DNA of 64,000 nucleotides from NCBI RefSeq assembly GCF_006864135.1, contig NZ_SADV01000015.1:35242-99241 (forward strand). The letters run 5' to 3'. Below, in pieces: positions 30,301-39,497 of this stretch (positions are counted from its first letter, which is position 1; each line of letters begins with the position of its first letter). The notes beneath the pieces are model-generated. The model made no database searches and had not been told where the DNA came from. It worked only from the letters and a program-made list of their open reading frames with translations. The translations under genes and the position numbers were made by a program. This DNA comes from Lysinibacillus sphaericus (GTDB lineage Bacteria; Bacillota; Bacilli; Bacillales_A; Planococcaceae).

Positions 30301-33201
30301 TGTTTTATTAATATTTGTTTCGAACTTATCCCAAAGTACCTTTACACCACTACAATACAGTTCCCCTAAACTATAACTGATTTGTTCCCAGTCACTTTTC
30401 TTCATATCTAAAGAGTTTAATAATTTTATATCTCCCCTTAAAGATAATTTTGACAAAGCACATAAAGTTTTATTTGCTCCAACCTCTAAAAATACTTTAT
30501 CTTCTGCATCCTTTATTGAAGTAATTGAATGATAAAAATCAACTTTTTCTTTAATATGGTTTGTCCAATAATTAGCATCTAAAATCTCTTCTTCCCCTAT
30601 TGCTCTTGCAAAGGTTGAAGAAATATAGTTCACTCTTGATTGCTTAAATTTCACCTGTGATGCAATCTCTTTGAAATCCTCTAATATAGGTACCATCAAG
30701 TTTGAATGGAACGCATGGGATACATATAATCTAGCTACCTTTATTTTTTGTTTTTCAGCTTCTTTTGCAAGCTCTTCAATAGTATTTTTCTCACCTGATA
30801 CAACAATATTATTTTCAGCATTATAAATTGCTAGAGATAATGCATCATCATATTTTTCTATTAATTTATTCACTATTTTTTCATTTGCATATATTGATAA
30901 CATAGCTCCTTCTCCAGGTGCTGAATCCATTAGTCTTCCTCTTATTGCAACTAACTTTACTGCATCATTTAAATTCATTATTCCTGCTACAACAGCTGCT
31001 GCATACTCTCCTATACTATGCCCTAAAACAATGCTAGGTTTAACACCCATCTTCTCCCACATTTTACAAATGGAATACTCAATTGTGAATATTAGTGGTT
31101 GTGCATACAAAGTCTTTTCCACTTCTTCATTTGTACATTTTCCACTATAAATAAGATCTACTAATGATTTTAAAAGAAATGGTTTAAATAATTTATCACA
31201 TTCGTCAAATACTTCTCTAAATGTTGGGTTGTTATCATATAATTCTTTCCCCATACCTACATATTGGGAACCTTGACCTGTAAATAAAAATACAACCTCT
31301 GTTTCTTTTTGGAATTTTATTGGTTCATTTACATTGGTAGAAATACCTATTTTATTTCCGTTAATTAAATAAGATTCCATCCTATTCATTATTTCTTCCT
31401 TTGTTCTTCCAGAAACAGTGAATCTATAATCAAAATCAAATCTAGATAGATTATTTGTATAAACAACATCTTTTATATTCACACTATCACTCTTCATATA
31501 ATTCAAATAATTTAGAATATTATTTCGTAATGATCTCTCACTCTTTGCTGATAGCTTTAAAATATAGACTAGGTCATTACTGTTTTTTATTACTGATTTT
31601 TTCTTTGGAGGCTCTTCAATAATAATATGAGCATTTGATCCCCCAAATCCGAAACCGTTTATCCCCACTCTTCTTTTTTCACCATTATTTTTCCAATCAG
31701 CGTTACTTTCCACCACTTTTACCGGGGATTTATCCCATTGAATAAATGGATTTGGATTTTTAAAATACAAGTTTCCTGGAATTACATCGTTTTTAAATGA
31801 TAAAAGTACTTTTATAATACTAGCCATTCCCGCAGCTGCTTCTAAATGACCAATATTTGATTTAACTGAACCAATTTTCAATGGGTTTTCTTTCGTTCTA
31901 TTTTTACCATACGTTTCAACTACTGCTTTTACCTCTATTGGATCCCCCAGTTTTGTACCAGTTCCATGCATTTCAATGTAATCAATATCCGATTCATTTA
32001 ATTTGGCATCTTTTAATGCCTTTTTAATAACTTTTTCTTGAGCTAAACCATTTGGTGCTGTTAATCCATTACTTTTACCATCTTGGTTTACTGCGGTACC
32101 GCGAATTACACCTAATATATTATCATCATTTTTTTCAGCATCTTTTAGTCGTTTTAAAATAATAACGCCAGCACCTTCTCCTCTGCCATATCCATTAGCA
32201 GATTCATCAAAGCTTTTACTACGTCCATCTTCAGATATAGCTTCTAATTTAGAAAAACATACATGAATAGCTGGAGAAATCATCAAATTAACTCCTGCTA
32301 CTACTGCCGTGTCTACTTCACCAGCTTCCAACGCTTTACATGCAACATGTAATGCTGTTAAAGAAGAAGAACATGCTGTATCAAGAACCATTGAAGGTCC
32401 CTCAAAGCCAAAAGTATAGGATATTCTTCCACAAGCTGTACTGAAAGTTGTTCCAGTTAGAGAATATGCATCTATTTTACGTAAATCTCCTGATTTATAA
32501 TGTGCAAATGAGTATTCTTCTCCTGCAATACCTACATATACACCAGTATTACTACCAAAATAATTACCTATATTTATCCCTGAATTTTCAAAAGCTTCCC
32601 AAGTTAGCTCTAATAGCATTCTTTGTTGAGGGTCTAAAGCATAAGCTTCTTTAGGAGATATATTAAAAAATTTTGCGTCAAATTCATCAATTGGGATATT
32701 TAGGAATCCTCCCTTTTTTGTATACAATTTCCCAGGCTCACGTTTATCCGAACTATAAAATTTTTCTATCTCCCATCTCTCTTCTGGCATATTGGAGATA
32801 GCATCTTTCCCATTCATTAATATATCCCAATATTCCTCTGGACTATTAGCTCCTGCCGGGAAACGGCAACTAATTCCAACGATTGCTATAGAATCTTTGT
32901 CAGTAGCATGTAAATCACTGTCTATAGAATTATTGACTGTTTTTTCTTCTTTATTTAACTCATTAAATAAATAATCCGTATATTCATTTATATTCGGATA
33001 TTCAAATAACGAGGATACTTGAATATTAATTCCAAATCTTTTCGACACTTTTTCAATAAATAACGGAATGTCAATTGAGGCAAGACCTAAATCAGTAAAT
33101 GGCTCATCATAGCGAGAAATATTTAAATCTAATATATCCTCAATCAAATCGACTAAATACGATTGAATATTTTGCTTTGAATATTTAATATTTATTTCCA
33201 T
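27394..33201 (-). CDS. Type I PKS: ACP-KS-AT-DH-KR-ACP
   Basis: About 1935 aa, first gene of the operon. N-terminal ACP (residues 10-85, Ser in LGLASIDI) with no loading enzyme; KS (about 105-530, DTACSSSL Cys near 280, HGTGTKLGDP, NIGHLEAA); AT (GQGSQY, GHSIGEY, HAFHS, typical malonyl signature); DH with HIIFDTAISP (His and Pro kept, usual Gly replaced by Asp) and YPGLIDS; KR with TGGTGSIG and HAAGILDD, the LDD of B-type reductases, catalytic Tyr in NYAAAN; C-terminal ACP (GADSLM) and an acidic tail that could dock to the hybrid's N-terminal helix. No ER or methyltransferase. Start taken at ATG 33201, 9 nt from GAAGGGA; ATG 33210 touches that site. Confidence 0.93.
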   Translation of the reverse strand: MEINIKYSKQNIQSYLVDLIEDILDLNISRYDEPFTDLGLASIDIPLFIEKVSKRFGINIQVSSLFEYPNINEYTDYLFNELNKEEKTVNNSIDSDLHATDKDSIAIVGISCRFPAGANSPEEYWDILMNGKDAISNMPEERWEIEKFYSSDKREPGKLYTKKGGFLNIPIDEFDAKFFNISPKEAYALDPQQRMLLELTWEAFENSGINIGNYFGSNTGVYVGIAGEEYSFAHYKSGDLRKIDAYSLTGTTFSTACGRISYTFGFEGPSMVLDTACSSSLTALHVACKALEAGEVDTAVVAGVNLMISPAIHVCFSKLEAISEDGRSKSFDESANGYGRGEGAGVIILKRLKDAEKNDDNILGVIRGTAVNQDGKSNGLTAPNGLAQEKVIKKALKDAKLNESDIDYIEMHGTGTKLGDPIEVKAVVETYGKNRTKENPLKIGSVKSNIGHLEAAAGMASIIKVLLSFKNDVIPGNLYFKNPNPFIQWDKSPVKVVESNADWKNNGEKRRVGINGFGFGGSNAHIIIEEPPKKKSVIKNSNDLVYILKLSAKSERSLRNNILNYLNYMKSDSVNIKDVVYTNNLSRFDFDYRFTVSGRTKEEIMNRMESYLINGNKIGISTNVNEPIKFQKETEVVFLFTGQGSQYVGMGKELYDNNPTFREVFDECDKLFKPFLLKSLVDLIYSGKCTNEEVEKTLYAQPLIFTIEYSICKMWEKMGVKPSIVLGHSIGEYAAAVVAGIMNLNDAVKLVAIRGRLMDSAPGEGAMLSIYANEKIVNKLIEKYDDALSLAIYNAENNIVVSGEKNTIEELAKEAEKQKIKVARLYVSHAFHSNLMVPILEDFKEIASQVKFKQSRVNYISSTFARAIGEEEILDANYWTNHIKEKVDFYHSITSIKDAEDKVFLEVGANKTLCALSKLSLRGDIKLLNSLDMKKSDWEQISYSLGELYCSGVKVLWDKFETNINKTYNRVQLPTYSFERKPYWMEPVCSHEKKLPDQIRNDYHPIIGQRFSTPQLKNSLVYQNSFTMNSPYFMKEHIIFDTAISPAAAHMSMLVSIIEDYYKSSVCTIENVEFHSPLIASKGDERTVQILIEDIHEERKKFQIISKDSKAEHGDWSTHCQGSLTVIKDETSEKKINIDDLKNMFSEDLSGFNIYDVMGKFGFNLGEGFKRIKRVWKGESEGVCLIDPKIEIPNKESYTLYPGLIDSIFQSVFAVSELSRKMNSEKTTDVLKTTIPISLGKIKYFYKDAESYWCHVKVNNNQKEGVSGNIDVYNEKGEIVFEIDNIMAKLTDRKSLLKELNYSGDQMLYNVEWVEKSLGNIEVKSNEKFIIFSNNNEICNKISDKLSLLGMDSIKVLSGKKLMELDDKTYCISDNEKEDFYTLFKDIVYKFDNEKFNILFISESNEESNNQITLETLKEKTACSQLLHLVQAITDLNLVEKMNLKVLTNNVHDLDDSPISIYQSTLWGFSQVIRLEFNPLWGGIIDVDSSMINKEIDDVIIKEIITNDEKQVCLRNNNKRYVSRLVKNTYSKKNHKNLDIAIKSEATYLITGGTGSIGMLYSEYLIEKGARNLVLLSRNKPKGDILDKVKSWEERGIKVLICQVDVSKESDISALISDITENFPEIKGVVHAAGILDDRLIRDQSWESFEQMFMSKVFGTYNLHHSLRNCELDFFVMMSSIASVIGNIGQANYAAANYFMNIFSQYRRKLNLPAISICWGPWSEIGMASRNEGNMKRIEKQGIYSISTELGMKMIDKLFNINHSSILVADMNWDLYNENTKLEEITTFLSKLINLDNVINKKDKTNSEINILSILRSLKFSERHDYLQEKLKNIAATLMGFEDASLLVLDQSLTEQGADSLMIFSMRNEINKLISKELDISVFFNYPSLKELNDYLLIEVISFEEEISENDINNDDLNTSETIDDLLAEIESLVD

Positions 33202-33210
33202 TAAATACAT

Positions 33211-34032
33211 TCCCTTCGTTAAGATATTTTATCTAAGATTAACTCCCTGACTGTTTAAATAAATTTGTTGTACCTTAATTTTGTCTTACAGAAACTTCTA
33301 GACTCCCATCATAATCAAAGAATTCAGATTATTTATAAGGATAAAAAAAAGACTAAGAATATATTTTCCTTCTTAATTATCGACATAGAAAATGGGTCAT
33401 CTAAACTTACCTTACCGTTTAGGTGAAAATTTTATTTTACGACTTTGTAAGAGGAAAAAATTCTAAGCACTTAGTATAACTTTTAATTAACATTAAACTT
33501 TAAATATTACTCACCACCATCCTTTTGTTCCGGATAATAATTACAGCCCCCCATAAATATAATCATTATTACCATTTTTTATATTTAAAATGTTATCACA
33601 GCTTTTTTGGTTAATCAAACAGAATTGTTAATTTTATCTAATTGAATAAGATGCTGTCATTTTTTGATTATTTCTATTTATTTACAAAATAGGTTGATTA
33701 TAAAAAAACAATATGATATATTCCTATTGTTGCGAAATGTTAGAATCTTTTCAATTTACCGATTTTATACTTCCCTTTTTAAATCCTTCATGCACCATAT
33801 AAATTTTACTGGATTACCGATTATATCCATTATATTTATAGGACATTATTCATTCGAAAAAATTAACCAAAGTGATCTATTGTCTAACCCTTTAAAAAAA
33901 TATTTTCAGTTTAAAAATAAAAGCTAACATAACTAATTTACATGGAATGAGGAGGGATAACATACTTTCAATGACCTCAAGAAAATAAAGTTATTGGTTA
34001 TTTATTTCATTTTACTGAGGAGGCAAACATTA
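33211..34032. other. Divergent intergenic region between PKS operon and ABC exporter
   Basis: About 820 bp of very AT-rich DNA that should hold the promoters of both the biosynthetic operon (leftward) and the exporter (rightward). I found no convincing -35/-10 pair, no long operator palindrome and no terminator. A TTG-started 87-codon opening at 33664 has no ribosome site and is not called. Confidence 0.5.
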
Positions 34033-34740
34033 GTGACTAATAATTTAATTGAATTTAGAAATATTACCAAGGAATATGTAATAGGTGAAGTCCCGATAAT
34101 AGCATTGAATGAAGTAAATTTTACTATTGATGAGGGGGAGTTTGTTGTCATTCTTGGTGCAAGTGGTGCCGGTAAAAGTACAATATTGAACATTTTAGGT
34201 GGCATGGATACTCCTACTTCTGGAGAGGTAATCGTGGAAAGAAAGGATATTACAGAGTTTAATGAAAAAAAACTTACGGACTACAGAGCAAAAAAAATTG
34301 GCTTTGTGTTTCAATTTTATAATCTAATACCTAATCTTACTGCTTTAGAAAATGTTGAGTTTGCAGTTGAGGTTTCTAAAAATCATTTAGATCCTGAAGA
34401 AACTTTAAAACAAGTTGGTTTAATTGACAGAATGAATAATTTCCCTTCTCAACTTTCCGGTGGGGAACAGCAAAGGGTTGCAATAGCTAGAGCAATTGCT
34501 AAAAATCCATTACTTTTACTTTGTGATGAACCAACAGGAGCTTTAGATTATAAAACAGGGAAATCAGTATTGCAACTTCTTGAAGACATAAATAGAGAAA
34601 CTAATAAATGTATCGTTTTAATAACACATAATTCAGCTATTGCCCCTATGGCTGACAAAGTAATAAAAGTTAAAAGTGGTGCTATTGAGGACATTACTAT
34701 AAATAAGGATAAAAAACCTATAAAGGATATTGAATGGTAA
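34033..34740 (+). CDS. ABC exporter ATP-binding protein (MacB/LolD type)
   Basis: ATPase of a type VII (MacB-like) ABC system. Seen: Walker [11 protein letters not shown]-loop [11 protein letters not shown], signature [14 protein letters not shown], Walker [13 protein letters not shown], switch His in LITHN. About 235 aa. The start is GTG 34033, set by GAGGAGG (34017-34023) 9 nt upstream, rather than an earlier TTG in frame. It overlaps the permease gene by 7 bp. Diverges from the PKS operon and shares its AT-rich composition, so the likely role is product export or self-protection; this is inference from position. Confidence 0.9.
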   Translation: MTNNLIEFRNITKEYVIGEVPIIALNEVNFTIDEGEFVVILGASGAGKSTILNILGGMDTPTSGEVIVERKDITEFNEKKLTDYRAKKIGFVFQFYNLIPNLTALENVEFAVEVSKNHLDPEETLKQVGLIDRMNNFPSQLSGGEQQRVAIARAIAKNPLLLLCDEPTGALDYKTGKSVLQLLEDINRETNKCIVLITHNSAIAPMADKVIKVKSGAIEDITINKDKKPIKDIEW

Positions 34741-37085
34741 TGAATAAATTATTTAAAAAATTAATAAGAGACCTAAGGTTATATAAGGGGCAATTTATTG
34801 CAATTACGTTAGTAATTATTGTAGGAGCATTTTTCTTTGCAGGTTTTTCAACTTTCTCAAAAAACCTAAGTGAATATTCCTCTGAATATTTTGAAAAGAC
34901 GAACCTAGCTGATTTATGGGTTTACTATGACAATATAACTCCTGTAGATGTCCAAAAATTAGGAGAAATTGATGGTATTAAAAATATTGAAGGACGCTTT
35001 GTTTTAGATGCAAATCAAAAGTTTGACAATGTAAAAACGACTTTAAAGCTACATTCACTCCCTCAAAATAATCGTATTAATCAAATAGTAATGATTGAAG
35101 GAAATAAACCAACAGACTCTCATTCAATTGTACTAGATACAGATTATGCAAAAGAACATAATTATTCCGTTGGTGATGAGATAAACCTAAGCACAGCTTA
35201 TAAAGATATCACGTTAAAAATAAGCGGATTCGGCGAAAGTTCCGAATATACAATAAAATCTAGAGATACCTCAGATTTCCCCCCGAACCATAAAGAATAC
35301 GGAATAGCATACGTTTCAGAACAAACAATGAGAAATATTATAGGGGAAAATATTTATAATGAAGTCGTTATAGATGTAGAGGATGGAATAGACTTAAATT
35401 TAGTTGAAAATGAGATAGAAAAAAGTTCAACTAGTTTACATTATTTTTATACATTAAAAAGAGACTTAAATTTAAGTTATAAACAGTTTACCGGTGAAAT
35501 AAAGCAACAAGAAGAACTTGCAAAAATATTGCCTATTATATTCTTTTTAGTCGCTGCTATCATTACCTTTTTAACAATGTCCAGATTAGTAGATTCACAA
35601 AGAACCCAAATTGGCATCATGAAAGCATTAGGTATTAAAAATTCAAAAATAGTAACTCATTATCTTGGATATGCAATAATAATTGGATTTGTTGGTGGAC
35701 TTGTTGGATCATTGTTAGGGTCAATATTCTTTCCCAAAATATTTATGGACCAGGTAAGAGCAATAATTTCACTTCCTGGTTTTGAAATTCGTATATATTA
35801 CATCTTTATTTTAATCGCTATAATTTTTTCCATTGCATTTGGTGTTTTAGCATCATTCATGTCTTGTAAAATAATTTTAAAGGAAAAAACTACTGAATCA
35901 TTAAGAGTCAAACCTCCTAAAAAAGTTAAAAAAATATTAATTGAAAGAAATACAACGTTTTGGAGAAAGCTTTCTTACAGTAATAAACTTATTTTAAGAA
36001 ATATCTTTATTAACAAGAAAAGAGCTATTTACAGTTCTTTAGGGGTTGTCTGCTGTGTAACTTTATTGATACTTGCTTTTGGGTATAAGGGCTCTAGACA
36101 ATTATTAATAGATAAGCAATTTAATGATGTATATAATTATGATCTTAGAGTTGTGTATAAAACACCTATTAAAAATTTAAGTAGCGATATCCCATATAAT
36201 GATATTAATTTTAATACACTAGCTCAAACTAGCGTAGTTATTACTAATATTGAAGATAAAAAAGATAGCAATCTGCTAATTACAAATAAGGAAAATAATT
36301 TAATAAATAATTTTAATAAGGAAGGAAAAATATTACCTCTAGATGATGAAGGTGTTATAGTCGCTAAAAGATTTGCAGATAAATATAAGTTATCTATTGG
36401 GGATTCACTTCAATTAAAATTAATAGATTCAAAGTATAAAGGGAAATCTATAGAAGTAAAAATCTCTAATATATCTGAACAGTATTTAAATCAAGAAATA
36501 TTCGCTACACCGAAGCTCTTATCTAATTTGGGCGTTTTTTATGAACCAAGCACACTTCTAATTCAAGGAAAAGACCCAACCAAATTGGATGAAATTTATA
36601 AAACCTTTAATAATATGGGGAATCTAAAAGAAGTTAAGTCTAAAAATGAAATTAAGAAGCTTACTGAAGACGGTCTACAAAATCTATATAATATGATTGT
36701 AGTATTAATTATTTGTGCAATAGTATTATCCTTTGCAGCAATATATAACATTTCTGTAATTAATATAACTGAAAGGATTCGTGAACTGGCAACATTAAAG
36801 GTACTAGGTTACCAAAGAAATAAAATAAATAAGCTTATTTTTATGGAAAATATTTTTATTACTATTTTTGGGGTAATTATTGGAATTCCGGTAGGGATTG
36901 CTTTATATATGCTCATTATAAAGAAATTCACTCTTGATAATATGGTGTTTCCTATCACACTAGATTTAGGATCTTTACTGTATCCAGTAATCATCACTTT
37001 TATTGTTACTATTTTATGTAACATATTTTTAAGAAAAACTGTAAAGAAAATTGATATGATTGAATCACTTAAAAGCATGGAATAA
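34734..37085 (+). CDS. ABC exporter permease with two FtsX domains
   Basis: 783 aa partner of the preceding ATPase. Seen: N-terminal transmembrane helix (FIAITLVIIVGAFFFAGF), a long extracytoplasmic segment, an FtsX block with three helices (about 265-380), a central helix near 435 followed by a second extracytoplasmic segment, and a C-terminal FtsX block (MIVVLIICAIVLSFAAIYN..., ERIRELATLKVLGY, TM helices to the end). The ERIRELATLKVLG motif is typical of MacB/YknZ-like permeases that act by mechanotransmission rather than by classical transport. Starts at ATG 34734 (or 34740) overlapping the ATPase stop, so strictly coupled. Candidate immunity/export pump for the cluster product. Confidence 0.9.
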   Translation: MVMNKLFKKLIRDLRLYKGQFIAITLVIIVGAFFFAGFSTFSKNLSEYSSEYFEKTNLADLWVYYDNITPVDVQKLGEIDGIKNIEGRFVLDANQKFDNVKTTLKLHSLPQNNRINQIVMIEGNKPTDSHSIVLDTDYAKEHNYSVGDEINLSTAYKDITLKISGFGESSEYTIKSRDTSDFPPNHKEYGIAYVSEQTMRNIIGENIYNEVVIDVEDGIDLNLVENEIEKSSTSLHYFYTLKRDLNLSYKQFTGEIKQQEELAKILPIIFFLVAAIITFLTMSRLVDSQRTQIGIMKALGIKNSKIVTHYLGYAIIIGFVGGLVGSLLGSIFFPKIFMDQVRAIISLPGFEIRIYYIFILIAIIFSIAFGVLASFMSCKIILKEKTTESLRVKPPKKVKKILIERNTTFWRKLSYSNKLILRNIFINKKRAIYSSLGVVCCVTLLILAFGYKGSRQLLIDKQFNDVYNYDLRVVYKTPIKNLSSDIPYNDINFNTLAQTSVVITNIEDKKDSNLLITNKENNLINNFNKEGKILPLDDEGVIVAKRFADKYKLSIGDSLQLKLIDSKYKGKSIEVKISNISEQYLNQEIFATPKLLSNLGVFYEPSTLLIQGKDPTKLDEIYKTFNNMGNLKEVKSKNEIKKLTEDGLQNLYNMIVVLIICAIVLSFAAIYNISVINITERIRELATLKVLGYQRNKINKLIFMENIFITIFGVIIGIPVGIALYMLIIKKFTLDNMVFPITLDLGSLLYPVIITFIVTILCNIFLRKTVKKIDMIESLKSME

Positions 37086-37163
37086 AACAGGAAGAATTCT
37101 TTCTATTAACATCTCTTATCTTCCTTAGTTCATCTGTAACTTTGAATAGTCTCTCGAAATTAT

Positions 37164-37205
37164 AAACCCACCAGTTGCCGTTATAATTCAGTAACTGGTG
37201 GGTTT
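37164..37205. terminator. Bidirectional terminator between exporter and ykkD
   Basis: AAACCCACCAGTT at 37164-37176 pairs exactly with AACTGGTGGGTTT at 37193-37205, followed by ATTTTATCTTT on + and preceded by an A-rich stretch that serves the minus strand. It separates the convergent exporter and ykkC-ykkD operons and marks the right border of the cluster. Confidence 0.9.
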
Positions 37206-37233
37206 ATTTTATCTTTCAAGTTAGTGTTTTTTA

Positions 37234-37548
37234 TTAAGATAATAATTTCAAACAAATAGCTGCACCTAAAACAAGAGTAATGCAAACAATACGTCTCCAA
37301 TCCTTAGATTCATTGAACAACACCATACCGAGTAATGCACCACCAGCCGCTCCAATGCCAGTCCAAATGGCATAGGCTGTACCCATCGGTAATGTTTCCA
37401 TGGCATATGCAAGGCCAGCAAAGCTCAAGGTAAACGCAAAAATCAATAACAGTAAATTTTTAATACTTTTAGCATTATTATATTTACTAATCATATAAAC
37501 ACCCATCATTTCACATAGCCCCGCGACTACTAATGCAAACCATGCCAT
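37234..37548 (-). CDS. ykkD: SMR family guanidine/multidrug exporter subunit YkkD
   Basis: 104 aa, four transmembrane helices, small multidrug resistance family. Conserved helix-1 Glu in LVVAGLCEMMGVYM; ETLPMGTAYAIWTGIGAAGGALLG matches Bacillus YkkD closely. Expected to form an obligate heterodimer with YkkC, exporting guanidinium in exchange for protons. Its ATG overlaps the ykkC stop by 1 nt (TAATG), and the ribosome site AGAGGTG lies within ykkC, so the pair is coupled. Expression should be induced by guanidine through the riboswitch at 38053-38175. Confidence 0.92.
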   Translation of the reverse strand: MAWFALVVAGLCEMMGVYMISKYNNAKSIKNLLLLIFAFTLSFAGLAYAMETLPMGTAYAIWTGIGAAGGALLGMVLFNESKDWRRIVCITLVLGAAICLKLLS

Positions 37549-37889
37549 TATTCATTCACCTCTTTTTCTTTAACATCCCCTGTCACAAGCTTTAAGCCGA
37601 TGACACCTGCAAGTAAAACGACAACACATAAAATCTTAGTTAATTTCCATGGTTCTCCAAACAGTAAGCTATCAGCACATACAGTACCCGCTGTCCCCAA
37701 GCCTACGAATACTGCATAAACAGTGCCTACTGGCAAGCTTTCCCCAGCCTTAATTAGTAAATAAAAGCTAACAAAAATTGCAATCGCGGTTCCAATCCAT
37801 TCGAATGCATTCCCTGCATGCTTTAAGCCAATAACCCAGCCGACTTCAAAAAAAGCAGCAATTACGACACTTAACCATTGTTTGTTCAT
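37548..37889 (-). CDS. ykkC: SMR family guanidine/multidrug exporter subunit YkkC
   Basis: About 113 aa, four helices, SMR family. Helix-1 Glu in [13 protein letters not shown] (the GLKHA variant is shared with Gdx/YkkC guanidine exporters) and [19 protein letters not shown]. The start is ATG 37889, set by GGAGGAATTC; an in-frame opening extends to 37919 but has no ribosome site. First gene of the ykkC-ykkD pair, about 160 nt downstream of a guanidine-I riboswitch, exactly the arrangement known in Bacillus. Confidence 0.93.
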   Translation of the reverse strand: MNKQWLSVVIAAFFEVGWVIGLKHAGNAFEWIGTAIAIFVSFYLLIKAGESLPVGTVYAVFVGLGTAGTVCADSLLFGEPWKLTKILCVVVLLAGVIGLKLVTGDVKEKEVNE

Positions 37890-38052
37890 TGCGAATTCCT
37901 CCATTTTATAGTTAAACACATAAGGATACTATTATTGGGCAGTTCTTTAAGACGGTATTCTGACCTATCCGAGTAGTTCGGTAACCAGAAATCTGACTTG
38001 CGTTTTTTCTACAACTTCCCTTCAACAGTAGCCAAATAAAAATAGTAGCCAA

Positions 38053-38175
38053 ATAAAAAAAGCCTAAGGAACACTGCTGTAAACAGTATCTCCCAGGCTT
38101 TTATCCTTCCGTGTCACAAAATCAATTTGTGGTTTTCTCTCGGACCAGACTAGCTTTGCTACGGAACCCTAGAAA
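38053..38175 (-). promoter_or_regulatory. Guanidine-I (ykkC) riboswitch with terminator
   Basis: On the minus strand: CTAGGGTTCCG near 38170, GGTCCGAGAG (38136-38145) and ACACGGAAGGAT (38114-38103), the conserved blocks of the ykkC aptamer. A terminator hairpin follows at once (AAAGCCTGGGA ... TTCCTTAGGCTTTTTTT, about 38102-38055). Guanidinium binding should prevent that terminator, switching on ykkC-ykkD. Confidence 0.95.
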
Positions 38176-38214
38176 ACTAACATATTTGATTGTGCTACTA
38201 GTATAGCAAACTAT

Positions 38215-39363
38215 TCAATCATTTTCTACTCGTACATAACCAACTTTTTCAACTAGTGCTTGCCCCTCGTCTGAGACAATCCAGTCGATAAACTTCTTTA
38301 CATTAGGATTATCTGTTCCTGCTGTTACAGCATAAAATTCAGATACGAGTGGGTATGTGCCTTTACGAATATTTTCCTTTGTGGGCGCAATCCCATCAAT
38401 GGACAATAATTTAATTTCGTGGTTATTTACCATTTCTGTTGAGTAAAATCTAAACGTGTAGCCAATGGCATTTTTATAATTACGATATTGTGATACCTCA
38501 TGAATAATACCACCCATACCTGTTGCAACATTTTCAGCAGGTGCTTCCATGATTGGTGTATCTCCCATCATTCTTTCAAGCGCTGTTTGGCTTCCGCTAT
38601 CTGCTGGGCGCTGAAAAGCACGAATCGCAGCATTTTCACCACCGACTTCATGCCAATTCGTAATTTTCCCAGCGTATATTTGTTTTAACTGCTCCAATGA
38701 TAAATTTTCTACGCTGTTCTTATGATTGACGAAAAAGACAAATGCCTCTCGTCCAATGGGGGTCATGTCAAATGTAAGACCTTCCATCTCAGCTTGCCTC
38801 TTTTGTGATTCAGATGGCGCCGCTACAAAAATCAGGTCAACATCTCCTGAAATCAAATTTTGATAAGCTTCAGGTGTACGACTCACCATTACTCTACTAT
38901 TATCATATGGATAGTAACCCTTTGGATAGGTCGCTTCTACAAAGGTAGCATACAGTGGATACATCGCCGTCGCCCCATCTAAGCGAGGTAGTGAGTCAAC
39001 AACTAATTGCAATGAAGCCTTTGTATCTGACTTTACTACTTTATTTTGCTCTATAAATGGTTGATAGGCAGACACATCAATTTCTGCATCAACGGTTGGA
39101 ATACTCATTTTGTAGTAATGTTGAATAGGCTTAATCGAGGCAAGCAACAACGCAATGCCCATTAGTCCAGCTAACCATATCTTCCGTTTTGTCGTTGTCA
39201 ACCAATCAAAAATTAAACAAATAAATAGGACAAATAAACATATCGGAACGGTTAAGAGTAGTCCACTAAAATGTAGCCCACCACTAATAATTAAATACAA
39301 CGCAACTACTCCTGTGAAAAATAATAATCCTATTAGTACAAAAAGAGACTGTAGCACTTTCAT
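38215..39363 (-). CDS. Membrane-anchored PstS-like substrate-binding protein
   Basis: About 382 aa. Two to three N-terminal hydrophobic helices (residues about 1-90), then a PstS/PBP-like domain: DLIFVAAPSESQ, LEQLKQIYAGKITNWHEVGG (the hallmark of phosphate-binding proteins), PADSGSQTALERMMG, and a C-terminal FIDWIVSDEGQALVEKVGY. Unlike true PstS it has no lipobox and no adjacent pstCAB genes, so it probably senses or captures an anion at the membrane rather than feeding a transporter. ATG 39363 is chosen because GGAG lies 9 nt upstream; an earlier in-frame start is less well placed. Substrate unproven. Confidence 0.8.
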   Translation of the reverse strand: MKVLQSLFVLIGLLFFTGVVALYLIISGGLHFSGLLLTVPICLFVLFICLIFDWLTTTKRKIWLAGLMGIALLLASIKPIQHYYKMSIPTVDAEIDVSAYQPFIEQNKVVKSDTKASLQLVVDSLPRLDGATAMYPLYATFVEATYPKGYYPYDNSRVMVSRTPEAYQNLISGDVDLIFVAAPSESQKRQAEMEGLTFDMTPIGREAFVFFVNHKNSVENLSLEQLKQIYAGKITNWHEVGGENAAIRAFQRPADSGSQTALERMMGDTPIMEAPAENVATGMGGIIHEVSQYRNYKNAIGYTFRFYSTEMVNNHEIKLLSIDGIAPTKENIRKGTYPLVSEFYAVTAGTDNPNVKKFIDWIVSDEGQALVEKVGYVRVEND

Positions 39364-39497
39364 AATCAACGACTCCACCTCCAAAAGAGTGATTTTATAC
39401 CATATTTATATAATAGGTTATTTTCGAAAAGTAACACAACTATATATTCTGAAAATTATGTTAAAATAAAATGAAGTATTGTAAGGAGGTATTACAT

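Noticed and set aside
33664..33927. 87-codon opening in the PKS/exporter intergenic region
   Set aside because: TTG start with no ribosome site, AT-driven composition and no recognisable motif; likely chance.
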